Assembly (NCBI GenBank): GCA_927911235.1 | Contig: CAKMOY010000190.1 | Span: 1 to 17,747 of the forward strand | Direction of reading: 5' to 3' | DNA: 17,747 nt | From: an uncultured Moraxella sp. | Lineage (GTDB): Bacteria; Pseudomonadota; Gammaproteobacteria; Pseudomonadales; Moraxellaceae | Program-made: the position numbers and the translations under genes | Notes under the pieces: model-generated | Database searches by the model: none | The model's input: only the letters and a program-made list of their open reading frames with translations | Told to the model about the DNA's origin: nothing | Shown: one piece after another, positions 8,133 through 14,875 of the stretch | Numbering within the stretch: position 1 is the stretch's first letter | Layout of the letters: each line of letters starts with the position of its first letter

Positions 8133-8342
8133 ATGTGGTATTTTGCGTGGGTATTGGGACTTGGTTTTGCGGTGTTACTCGCAATTTTAAATGCGTTGTG
8201 GCTGGAAAATGCGGACGCTCGTAACGAAGCTTTTAACCCAAAACAACAAGACAATCCGTCCAATGATGGCACAGTGACACAAGGTAATCCGACCGAAGAT
8301 ATCCATAAAAAAGGTAAACCGCAAAACAGTGAAGTGGTTTAA
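8133..8342 (+). CDS. cydX: Cytochrome bd small subunit CydX with extended tail
   Basis: A 69-residue protein opening with the hallmark MWYFAWVLGLG of CydX/CbdX (YbgT family), a single transmembrane helix (residues 3-24), then LWLENADARNEA. E. coli CydX is 37 residues. Here about 35 further hydrophilic residues rich in Asn, Gln, Asp and Lys follow the conserved part. CydX sits beside CydA and stabilises the hemes of the bd oxidase. The gene starts 10 bp after cydB with an ideal AAGGAG site and is followed by a terminator, so it is the last gene of cydABX. Confidence 0.9.
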   Translation: MWYFAWVLGLGFAVLLAILNALWLENADARNEAFNPKQQDNPSNDGTVTQGNPTEDIHKKGKPQNSEVV

Positions 8343-8382
8343 TGGTTGTTTTTGTGGTGATTCAAATTATGTTGGTAAAATG

Positions 8383-8412
8383 CCCTGACTTTAACAGTTG
8401 GGGTGTTTTTTT
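8383..8412 (+). terminator. Rho-independent terminator of cydABX
   Basis: CCCTGACT (8383-8390), loop TTAAC, and AGTTGGGG (8396-8403) pair over 8 bp including two G-T wobbles; T7 follows at 8406-8412. It lies about 40 bp after the cydX stop. Confidence 0.7.
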
Positions 8413-8446
8413 GGTTGTTTGGGAATAAATGTGTATGAATCCCAGA

Positions 8447-9895
8447 TTATTTTTTATTTATAGCCACATAATACGCCGTCAAATCAATCACTTGATGAGC
8501 ATAATGATTAATCAAATGGCTGTCATGACTGACCATCACCAAAGTACAGTTGCAAAGTTTACATTGCTCTACAAGTAAATCCATCGTTTCTTTTTGGGTG
8601 ATGGGGTCAAGGCGGTTAGTTACTTCATCAGCAAACAACAGCACAGGGTTAAACAGCAACGCTCGCAAAATAGCAATGCGTTGTAACTCACCGCCAGAGA
8701 CGTTTTGGGCGGAGCGTTTGAGTAGATTTTCGTTTAATTTTAACGCTTGCAACAAATAAGGAATGCGGCTACGGTCAAGCCCATGTTTGTCAATCACGTC
8801 ATCTAGCAGGGTTTGCAGTGGCACATGACTGGCAAAGGCGGACGGTGGGTCTTGATAGAGTTTTAGCACTTGTTGGCGTTTTGGTTGATTTTGCCAAATA
8901 ATTTGCCCATGTTTTGGTTTTAACAGCCCACACAAAGCATCACCGAGCGAACTTTTGCCAATGCCACTATCGCCCACCAAGCCTAAAATCTCCCCCTTTT
9001 TTAGGCTAAATTTAATCCCGTAAACAGCGTGCGAGTGCCACGAGTGAGTGTTAAATCTTGAACGTTTAGCAAAATCTCATCGCTTAATTGCTCTTTTTCT
9101 TTGGTTTGCCAATTTGACGGAGCGGATGCAATAAGCTGTTTGGCATAGTCGGATTTGGGGGCGTTGATGACGGTTTGGGCGTGTCCGTGTTCTAGCAATT
9201 GACCGTTTTTCATCACCATGATGTCATCACTTAAAGCGACCGCCACGTCAATGTCATGAGTGATGGTCAAAAGTGTACCGCCATTTTTGGCAATTTGTTG
9301 TAATAATGCAATCACGATTTGTTTGTTTTTTTTCGTCTAAGCCTTTTGTCGGCTCATCGGCAATGACAATGCTTGCACCGCCTGTGGTCGCCACCGCAAT
9401 GGATGCTCGCTGTGCCATACCGCCAGAGAGTTCGTGCGGATAATAGTCGGTAAATTTGGTTAAACCAAGCGTTTCTAATGCCGATTTTGTAGCGGTTTTG
9501 GCGGTGGTTTTGTCTTTTTTGGCAACAAAAAACAGACTCTCCCACGTTTGCCAAAAAATATTCATCGTTGGGTCAAGGCTTAAAGTTGGCTCTTGGGGAA
9601 GCATGGCAAGGTAATTGCCCCAATGCGTTTGGCGTTGTTTTTCGCTTAATTTTTCTAAGTTGTCGCTGTCATTTTTGTCATTGTGGTTTAGCCAAACATC
9701 GCCCCTTGCCACAAGCCCATTTGGCAAAGCACCCATAATCGCTTGAGCCAGTAGGCTTTTGCCAGAGCCTGTTTCGCCCAAAATCGTTAAATTTTTGCCT
9801 TGCTCTAGCGTGAGACTAATGGGTTCTACCAAGCAGTGATTATCTGTGGTAAGAACCGCTAGGTCATTGGTTTTTATTAAAATTTTATTTGTCAT
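8447..9895 (-). pseudogene. Double-NBD peptide/nickel-type ABC transporter ATPase, two frameshifts
   Basis: A single ATPase with two fused nucleotide-binding domains (DppD-DppF style), about 483 residues, now in three frames. NBD1 (from 9895): Walker A GETGSGKS at residues 40-47, signature LSGGMAQR, Walker B IVIADEPTKGLD. The frame breaks in an eight-base run (9326-9333; A8 in the coding sense); removing one base gives GLDEKNKQIVIALLQQ and restores the H-loop TITHD in the middle piece. The middle piece stops at a TAA at 9003-9001 just as NBD2 begins. One missing base near 9003-9006 would restore an in-frame LKKGEILGLVGDSGIGKSS. NBD2 then has signature VSGGELQRI, Walker B LLFADEVTNRLDP and H-loop VSHD. 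It powers the permeases encoded upstream. All ATPase motifs are intact, which speaks against old decay. The gene is 183 bp from the permease gene, across a REP-like repeat. Confidence 0.88.
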
Positions 9896-9940
9896 TGTTA
9901 TTTAATCCGCTTTTATTTAACTTAAGTATTGGGGCAAAAT

Positions 9941-10044
9941 AAAACCGTTCGTGGTGTGAGAAACACTGTTTCGCAAGACGTAGCGAAGCGAAGTGGTCGA
10001 ACCATAACGGTTTTCCTACACTTCGACAAGCTCAGTGCGAACGG
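9941..10044. repeat. REP-like palindromic repeat between transporter genes
   Basis: A 104-bp block of nested inverted repeats: CCGTTCG (9945-9951) against CGAACGG (10038-10044), and AAAACCGTTCGTGGT (9941-9955) against an imperfect complement at 10000-10014. It contains CTTCGACAAGCTCAGTGCG, a sequence type (TTCGACAAGCTCA...GAACGG) that I know as a widespread extragenic palindromic repeat in proteobacteria. It is visibly more GC-rich than its surroundings and fills the gap between permease and ATPase genes. Confidence 0.6.
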
Positions 10045-10078
10045 AAAACCTAAAATAATTTTATCCAGTTACTTATCT

Positions 10079-10870
10079 TTATTTAACTTGCTCAGAAATC
10101 ATCTGAAAACTTAGCACCAACAAAAACACCGCAATAATCGGCTGTAAAAAAATCATCGGTGCTTCGTGATAATAAGGAAAAAGCTCAGTCATCATCAGTC
10201 CAAGCTCTGCGGTCGGTGGGCGTAAACCGACATTGATAAACCCCAATGTCGCCAACGCAAGCACCGCATTGCCTGCCGAAAACGCACTTAGGGTCATGAT
10301 GACAGGGGCGATTTTTGGGAAAAAATGGCGTTTAAAACAATACCAAAAATCCATGCCCATCAGCCTTGACGCTTCAATTTCTTGGCTTTTGGCGATGGTT
10401 TGGGTCATGGCACGAGTCATGCGAAAAAATTCCACCCACATCACAAGCGAAGTACCAAGATACAATGCCAAAAACGAATTGGGAGCAATTGCCGAAAACA
10501 GCAAAATAAACAACAAACCAGGCAATGCCATAATCACATTACACAAAAAATCTAAAACTTTGTCCACTAATCCGCCAAAATAGCCCGCCACAATGCCTGT
10601 GAATAAGCCAGATACCAACGCACACGCCACAGATGCCACAATCAGTGAAAAAGACAAGCGAATTGCCGATGCCACACGTGCGAGCATATCACGCCCAAAA
10701 TGGTCTGTGCCAAACCAATGAGCGGACGAACCAGACTGTAAAATTTTGGTTAAATCTTGCAAATTTTCATCAACAGGATAATAAAACGGTTGTAAAAAGG
10801 CAAAAGCAAGTAGGCTAATTAACAAACCAATACCAACAAATTGAGCGGTATTTAATTTTTTTAATAACAT
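10079..10870 (-). CDS. ABC transporter permease, DppC/NikC-like
   Basis: A 263-residue inner-membrane permease of the Opp/Dpp/Nik family. It has an N-terminal helix (about residues 10-28), then the DppC-specific HWFGTDHFGRDMLARV motif, four to five more helices, and the EAA coupling loop EASRLMGMDFWYCFKRHFFP that docks on the ATPase. The later GFINVGLRPPTAELGLMM segment is also typical. It pairs with the DppB-like permease 11 bp upstream to form the channel. The ribosome site is AAGGA. Length is at the short end for the family (usually about 275-300). Confidence 0.9.
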   Translation of the reverse strand: MLLKKLNTAQFVGIGLLISLLAFAFLQPFYYPVDENLQDLTKILQSGSSAHWFGTDHFGRDMLARVASAIRLSFSLIVASVACALVSGLFTGIVAGYFGGLVDKVLDFLCNVIMALPGLLFILLFSAIAPNSFLALYLGTSLVMWVEFFRMTRAMTQTIAKSQEIEASRLMGMDFWYCFKRHFFPKIAPVIMTLSAFSAGNAVLALATLGFINVGLRPPTAELGLMMTELFPYYHEAPMIFLQPIIAVFLLVLSFQMISEQVK

Positions 10871-10881
10871 AAAAAATCCTT

Positions 10882-11826
10882 TTAGTGCGTGTGCGTATCG
10901 GCAATGCGTGGGTCAATCATGGCATTTATCATGTCCATCAGCGTATTTAGTACCACAAACAAACCGCCCATAATCAAAGCTGTGCCTTGTATCATCGGCA
11001 CATCACGAGCAATCACCGCATGAACCAACGCATGACCAGAACCTGGCCACGCAAACAAGGCTTCCACCACGACCACGCCTTCAATCAAATAAATGAGTTG
11101 CACCGAATGATACGCCAAAATCGGAATTGCCACGTTTCTTAGTCCATGACGCACAAAAGTTTTATATTTATCCAAGCCCTTTAAGCGTGAAAATTCATAA
11201 TAAGGCGTATTTTGCACATCAACCATCGCATGACGGCTCACACGCACCGACACAGCCGACAAGCCCAATGCCAACGTTAAAGAAGGTAAAATATAATGTT
11301 GCGGTGTGCCATAACCCACTGCAGGTAGCCATTTTAACACCACGGCAAACAGGGTAATCAGCACAATGCCAATGATAAAGACAGGGACAGAACGCAAAAC
11401 TGTACTGATGATTAAACTTAAACGGTCAAAAAATCCGTTGGGTTTTTGAGCCACCAACAAGCCTAAAGGTGGGCCAACGAGTAAAGAGATGAATAACGCC
11501 ACCAACGCCAATGCCAACGTATGCCCAAATTGATGAGCGACTTCCGCCCAAACGCTCTCACCACTGACCAGTGAATTGCCCAATTTTAATTGTGCCAAAT
11601 CGCCAAGCCAATTGCCATAACTCACCCACCAAGGCTTATCCAGCCCCAGCTCACTTCGCACCATCTCGGCGGCAATGCTGTTGGTTTGGTCATAGCCATA
11701 GCGACTTGCCGCAATGCGATACGCCATATCACCAGACAAACTCCGCATTAGCACAAAGGTCAGCGTACCGACCGACCACATCACAAAAATTAATTGCAAA
11801 AAACGATGAACAAGCAGTTTTAACAT
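10882..11826 (-). CDS. ABC transporter permease, DppB/NikB-like
   Basis: A 314-residue permease with six predicted helices. An N-terminal LVHRFLQLIFVMWSVGTLTFVLMRSLSGD is typical of DppB/NikB proteins; the C-terminal half has FSRLKGLDKYKTFVRHGLRN (EAA loop) and EGVVVVEALFAWPGSGHALVHA-type sequence. It would form the translocation channel with the DppC-like partner. The gene follows the binding-protein gene by 63 bp on the same strand with a modest GAG ribosome site. Its substrate is likely set by the upstream His-rich binding protein, so a metal or metal-chelate is favoured over peptides. Confidence 0.9.
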   Translation of the reverse strand: MLKLLVHRFLQLIFVMWSVGTLTFVLMRSLSGDMAYRIAASRYGYDQTNSIAAEMVRSELGLDKPWWVSYGNWLGDLAQLKLGNSLVSGESVWAEVAHQFGHTLALALVALFISLLVGPPLGLLVAQKPNGFFDRLSLIISTVLRSVPVFIIGIVLITLFAVVLKWLPAVGYGTPQHYILPSLTLALGLSAVSVRVSRHAMVDVQNTPYYEFSRLKGLDKYKTFVRHGLRNVAIPILAYHSVQLIYLIEGVVVVEALFAWPGSGHALVHAVIARDVPMIQGTALIMGGLFVVLNTLMDMINAMIDPRIADTHTH

Positions 11827-11889
11827 AATTTTCTCAAATTTTTCAATTTAAACAACACCAAATCCAAAATGTAAATGCTTTGATATTAT

Positions 11890-13488
11890 TTACCACGACA
11901 ATTGATTTAATCTAAAATTTCGCTCCAATGGGTCAATCGTTAAACCCTTTAAATCCTTGCTTGTAGCAACATTTTGCTGATAATACAAAATCGGTGTAAT
12001 CGGACGTTCATCAACGATAATTTGCGAAATTTTTTGTTTTAATGCTTGTGATTCTGGACTGTTATTTGGCAAGGCGTTTAATTGCGTTAAGGCATTTGTC
12101 AAATCGGCATTTTGCCAATTCATCACGCCCCAATCACTGCCCTGTGGAGCAAAGTCTTCTGCTAATGCCCCTGTCGCATCTGGGATTAAACCATAATTGC
12201 GAGCGTATAATGCCATTTGTAGCGTGCCGTCTTGGTGTGATGCAGGAATTTCTGAAAAATTGCCCACAGACACATCAACGGCAATGCCTACTTGTTGCCA
12301 TTGGTTTTGTAATGCGGTGGCAATCAAGGGCAATTCTGGACGGTCAGAAAAGGTTTTTAAGGTAAATTTAAAAGGTTTTCCGTCTTTGCTTAACATTCCT
12401 TTGTCATCTTGAGTAAATCCAAGTTTGATAAATTCTTGTTTAATCGCTGAATAATCAGGTTTTTGCGAAACGGTTTTGACTTGCCAATCGGCAAACACAG
12501 GCGGTAAAATCTGCTCTGCCATGCCGTCTTGAATGTTTAAAATAGACGTGGCAATGCCTTGTCGGTCAATTGCTTTTGACATAAGCTCACGCACTTTCAC
12601 ATCAGCAAATAAGGGGTCTTTAACATTGACTTTATATTGAATGGTGCGAGCCAATGACTGCGAATGCACTTGAATGTTTGGGTCGGCTTGCAGGCGTTTT
12701 AAACTTGCCGAATCTAACGTATAAACTAAATAATTGGGCTTGCTCTGTGCCAATAACGTGCGAGTTTCACTACGACTGTTGGCAAGATAAGTGATGTTTT
12801 TAATTTTCGCCTTTTCGCCCCAATAATTGTCAAAAGCAACTTGCTCAATTTTTTGCGGTGGTTCAATTTTGGTGGCTTGATACGCCCCTGTGCCGACCAA
12901 TTTCACCACGTTATTTTTATCATCAAAGGCAGAATTTGCCAAAATGATACTGGTAGAATGTGCCAAATAGGCAGGAAAGGCGTTCAGCGGTTGTTTTAAT
13001 TCAAATTTTACGGTTAAAGGGTCAAGGGCGGTGATTTTGTCAATGTTGGCAGATTTTAGAGCAGTGGGCTTGCTTAAAGCCACGTTCAAACTTTTTACCA
13101 CCGTATCAGCTGTCAAATCGGTATTGTCATGAAATTTAACATTAGGTCGCAGTTTAAATTCCCACGTTTTGCCGTTATCCGTACTTTGCCAACTGATTGC
13201 CAAGCCTTCAGTCAATTTGCCTTGATTGTCGGTTTCTACCAACGTTTCAGCAATGCCAAGTCTTTGAAATAAAAAGCCCGATTTACTTGGATCTTCGGAC
13301 GTGATTTCCCAAGGTGTAACTACAATTAAGTTTTGTTTGTCATCGTGAGAATGACCGTCATGAGAATGGTCGTGGTTGTGTTCGCTGTGGTTGTGAGCGT
13401 TGGTTGGTTTATTGTTATTTTGGCTTAAAAAAAAGCCCAAACCGCCCATAATTACCAAAATCACCGCAAGGGGTGCGAATTTATTCAT
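11890..13488 (-). CDS. ABC transporter substrate-binding protein (family 5), His-rich N-terminus
   Basis: A 532-residue extracytoplasmic binding protein of the Opp/Dpp/NikA family. Segments such as LTEGLAISWQSTDNGKTWEF, LRPNVKFHDN and VRELMSKAIDRQGIA are characteristic. The start chosen is the ATG at 13488 (MNKFAPLAVILVIMGG), which has an AAGGA ribosome site and yields a signal or anchor helix at residues 4-22; a longer frame back to 13560 would run through the promoter. There is no lipobox Cys. Residues 32-48 hold eight histidines (H-N-H-S-E-H-N-H-D-H-S-H-D-G-H-S-H), a metal-chelating loop like those of ZnuA-type zinc proteins but rare in this family. With two permeases and an ATPase downstream it forms an importer. 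The His loop and the Zur-like operator suggest zinc, or zinc/nickel chelates; NikA-type nickel uptake is the alternative. Confidence 0.87.
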   Translation of the reverse strand: MNKFAPLAVILVIMGGLGFFLSQNNNKPTNAHNHSEHNHDHSHDGHSHDDKQNLIVVTPWEITSEDPSKSGFLFQRLGIAETLVETDNQGKLTEGLAISWQSTDNGKTWEFKLRPNVKFHDNTDLTADTVVKSLNVALSKPTALKSANIDKITALDPLTVKFELKQPLNAFPAYLAHSTSIILANSAFDDKNNVVKLVGTGAYQATKIEPPQKIEQVAFDNYWGEKAKIKNITYLANSRSETRTLLAQSKPNYLVYTLDSASLKRLQADPNIQVHSQSLARTIQYKVNVKDPLFADVKVRELMSKAIDRQGIATSILNIQDGMAEQILPPVFADWQVKTVSQKPDYSAIKQEFIKLGFTQDDKGMLSKDGKPFKFTLKTFSDRPELPLIATALQNQWQQVGIAVDVSVGNFSEIPASHQDGTLQMALYARNYGLIPDATGALAEDFAPQGSDWGVMNWQNADLTNALTQLNALPNNSPESQALKQKISQIIVDERPITPILYYQQNVATSKDLKGLTIDPLERNFRLNQLSW

Positions 13489-13527
13489 AAAAATTTTCCT
13501 TTTATTATCATACCCAAAAAATAAAAA

Positions 13528-13542
13528 TGTTATGTTATAACA
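13528..13542. promoter_or_regulatory. Zur-box-like operator of the His-rich ABC transporter
   Basis: TGTTATGTTATAACA is a 6-3-6 inverted repeat. The Zur consensus core of enterobacteria and Neisseria is close to TGTTATAWTATAACA; only the two central bases 7-8 differ. An overlapping perfect 16-bp palindrome, TTATGTTATAACATAA, spans 13530-13545. The site covers the -10 of the binding-protein promoter, the position expected for a zinc-dependent repressor. A NikR site (GTATGA-N16-TCATAC) was considered, but the CATACC/GGTATG pair at 13509/13551 is not centred or spaced correctly. Confidence 0.6.
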
Positions 13543-13560
13543 TAATTTTTGGTATGTCAA
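13532..13560 (-). promoter_or_regulatory. Sigma70 promoter of the ABC transporter genes
   Basis: On the minus strand a perfect -35 TTGACA (13560-13555), exactly 17 bp of spacer, and -10 TAACAT (13537-13532, 4 of 6 consensus). It lies between the ybaN stop and the binding-protein ATG at 13488, so the transporter can be transcribed independently of ybaN. Confidence 0.6.
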
Positions 13561-13586
13561 AAGTGAAATAAATTTTTATAAATGTT

Positions 13587-14030
13587 TTAAGCATCTGGCA
13601 ATCGTGCCATCCAAATCGTTGTCAATAAACACACCGTACTGGTCGTGCAAGCAAGCCAAATCATCTCATGCGACAGCCGATAAAACAACATCGCACATGA
13701 CAAAGTCATCATCGTCCACGCCAAATATTTGGCATAGCGTGGGATTGCTCGGCGTTCTTGCCAATTTTTTATCAATTTGCCAAAGGTTTTATGATTCAGA
13801 AGCCATTGATGAAACCGCTCGGAGCTCTTGGCAAAACAGCCAGTTGCCAAGATGATAAAAGGCGTGGTCGGTAATACAGGTAAAAAAATGCCGACAAATC
13901 CCAAACCCAAAAACAAAAATCCCAAGCCAAAAAAAATCCACCGAAGCATTTTTTGCCAAATGCTCAAATGTGTGGGTTGAATGCTGTCATGACTTGGTGT
14001 GGGTGGGTTTTGCTGAAAATCGGTACTCAT
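13587..14030 (-). CDS. YbaN/DUF454 family inner membrane protein
   Basis: A 147-residue protein with the DUF454 core: FLGLGFVGIFLPVLPTTPF, then CFAKSSERFHQWLLNHKTFG and LIKNWQERRAIPRYAK. Two hydrophobic segments (about residues 31-60) and a C-terminal pair (about 104-140) fit a small inner-membrane protein. The first 25 residues are a Pro/His/Ser-rich tail. Function is unknown in the family. In several gamma-proteobacteria DUF454 genes are found near iron or heme genes, and here it is divergent from hemO; this is context, not proof. No good ribosome site is seen before the ATG at 14030. Confidence 0.85.
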   Translation of the reverse strand: MSTDFQQNPPTPSHDSIQPTHLSIWQKMLRWIFFGLGFLFLGLGFVGIFLPVLPTTPFIILATGCFAKSSERFHQWLLNHKTFGKLIKNWQERRAIPRYAKYLAWTMMTLSCAMLFYRLSHEMIWLACTTSTVCLLTTIWMARLPDA

Positions 14031-14060
14031 ACAAACAATTTTTTTAAAAAAGATATTTAC

Positions 14061-14089
14061 ATTATAATTACAATAAAGTAAGATATCAA
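14061..14089 (-). promoter_or_regulatory. Sigma70 promoter of ybaN
   Basis: On the minus strand TTGATA (14089-14084), a 17-bp spacer and a perfect TATAAT (14066-14061), about 30 bp before the ybaN ATG. Its -35 ends 12 bp from the Fur-box-like palindrome at 14102-14120, so one regulator could affect both divergent genes. Confidence 0.6.
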
Positions 14090-14101
14090 GACAAATTTAA
14101 T

Positions 14102-14120
14102 GATAATAATAATTATTATT
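14102..14120. promoter_or_regulatory. Fur-box-like palindrome upstream of hemO
   Basis: GATAATAATAATTATTATT matches the 19-bp Fur consensus GATAATGATAATCATTATC at 16 positions and is itself nearly palindromic. It lies 46 bp before the hemO ATG in the hemO/ybaN divergent region. Heme oxygenase genes of pathogens are classic Fur targets, so iron repression is likely. Confidence 0.7.
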
Positions 14121-14165
14121 TAAATTATTATTTGTTTTTTAGCATTGATAAAAAAGGGCGTAAAT

Positions 14166-14786
14166 ATGTCAGATACTAAAGAAAATATCAAAAAAGATTT
14201 AAGCATTGATGAGGTTTTAGCAAAAAATTTAAGTTTTAGCGAGAGCCTAAAATTATCATCTCGCCAAACGCATGACAGCGTAGATAATCTTGTGATGTCT
14301 ATGCAACCGTTTGTTTCGCATGATAATTATCGCAAATTTTTGCAAGCGCAATACGAATTTCATCAAGCGGTTAGACCGTTTCACGATGCCAAAGATTTGA
14401 ACGAAATCATTGCAGATTTGCAGGAGCTGTCTCGTTTTGATGCGGTGGTTGCCGATATGAAAGCATTAGAAGTTGAGCCTGTTAATAGCGGTATTGCTGT
14501 GCCTGAAGTCGTTGGAGCAAAACGTTTAGGCTGGCTATACTGTGTGGAAGGCTCAAATGTGGGGGCCGCGGTATTGTATAAAGAAGCGGGCAAAATTGAG
14601 CTGGACGAAACGCACGGTGCGACCCATTTGGCGGGGCATAAAGACGGTCGTTTGCGTCATTGGCGTGCATTTAAAGAAAAATTAGACGCTTTGACTTTGA
14701 CAAAAGAAGAACAAGCCGAAGCCTTGCAAGGGGCTCAAGATGCGTTTGCTTATTATAAATCGGTGATTAGAGAGATTTTTGTTTAA
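14166..14786 (+). CDS. hemO: Biliverdin-producing heme oxygenase (HemO type)
   Basis: A 206-residue cytoplasmic enzyme that opens heme to biliverdin, CO and Fe2+, letting the cell use host heme as an iron source. It is strikingly like Neisseria HemO: THDSVDNLVMSMQPFVS holds the proximal heme ligand His36, and the distal helix GWLYCVEGSNVGAA (residues 122-135) supplies the oxygen-site glycine/serine bend. GATHLAGHKDGRLRHWRAF and EALQGAQDAFAYYKSVIRE follow. The ATG at 14166 is preferred over an upstream TTG at 14145 because of the GGG-containing ribosome site five bases before it and the family N-terminus. The gene has its own Fur-like site and terminator. No TonB-dependent receptor gene sits beside it, unlike in Neisseria. 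Confidence 0.93.
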   Translation: MSDTKENIKKDLSIDEVLAKNLSFSESLKLSSRQTHDSVDNLVMSMQPFVSHDNYRKFLQAQYEFHQAVRPFHDAKDLNEIIADLQELSRFDAVVADMKALEVEPVNSGIAVPEVVGAKRLGWLYCVEGSNVGAAVLYKEAGKIELDETHGATHLAGHKDGRLRHWRAFKEKLDALTLTKEEQAEALQGAQDAFAYYKSVIREIFV

Positions 14787-14792
14787 GCGATT

Positions 14793-14827
14793 AAATTGCT
14801 CATGATGGTAAAAATGGGCAATTTTTT
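14793..14827 (+). terminator. Rho-independent terminator of hemO
   Basis: AAATTGCTCAT (14793-14803) pairs over 11 bp, with one G-T wobble, with ATGGGCAATTT (14814-14824); the loop is 10 nt and T6 runs from 14822. It starts seven bases after the hemO stop and separates hemO from the DUF1566 genes. Confidence 0.75.
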
Positions 14828-14840
14828 ATCAAACATTTTT

Positions 14841-14859
14841 GTAAATAATTATCAATATC
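14841..14859. promoter_or_regulatory. Second Fur-box-like site, upstream of the DUF1566 lipoprotein
   Basis: GTAAATAATTATCAATATC read on the minus strand is GATATTGATAATTATTTAC, matching the 19-bp Fur consensus at 15 positions. It lies 16 bp before the lipoprotein ATG, downstream of the hemO terminator, so the DUF1566 pair appears to have its own iron control. AT-richness makes partial matches easy, hence moderate confidence. Confidence 0.5.
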
Positions 14860-14875
14860 ATTTAAAAGGTGCTTT

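Noticed and set aside
13509..13556. NikR operator formed by CATACC (13509) and GGTATG (13551)
   Set aside because: The NikR pattern GTATGA-N16-TCATAC has the opposite arm orientation and a shorter spacer; the arms here are 36 bp apart and not centred on the palindrome.
13489..13560. Upstream extension of the binding-protein start to 13560
   Set aside because: The extension runs through the TTGACA promoter and the palindrome; the ATG at 13488 has a ribosome site and begins a proper signal helix.
14145..14165. TTG start for hemO seven codons upstream
   Set aside because: The ATG at 14166 has the better ribosome spacing; the extra residues are not family-like.
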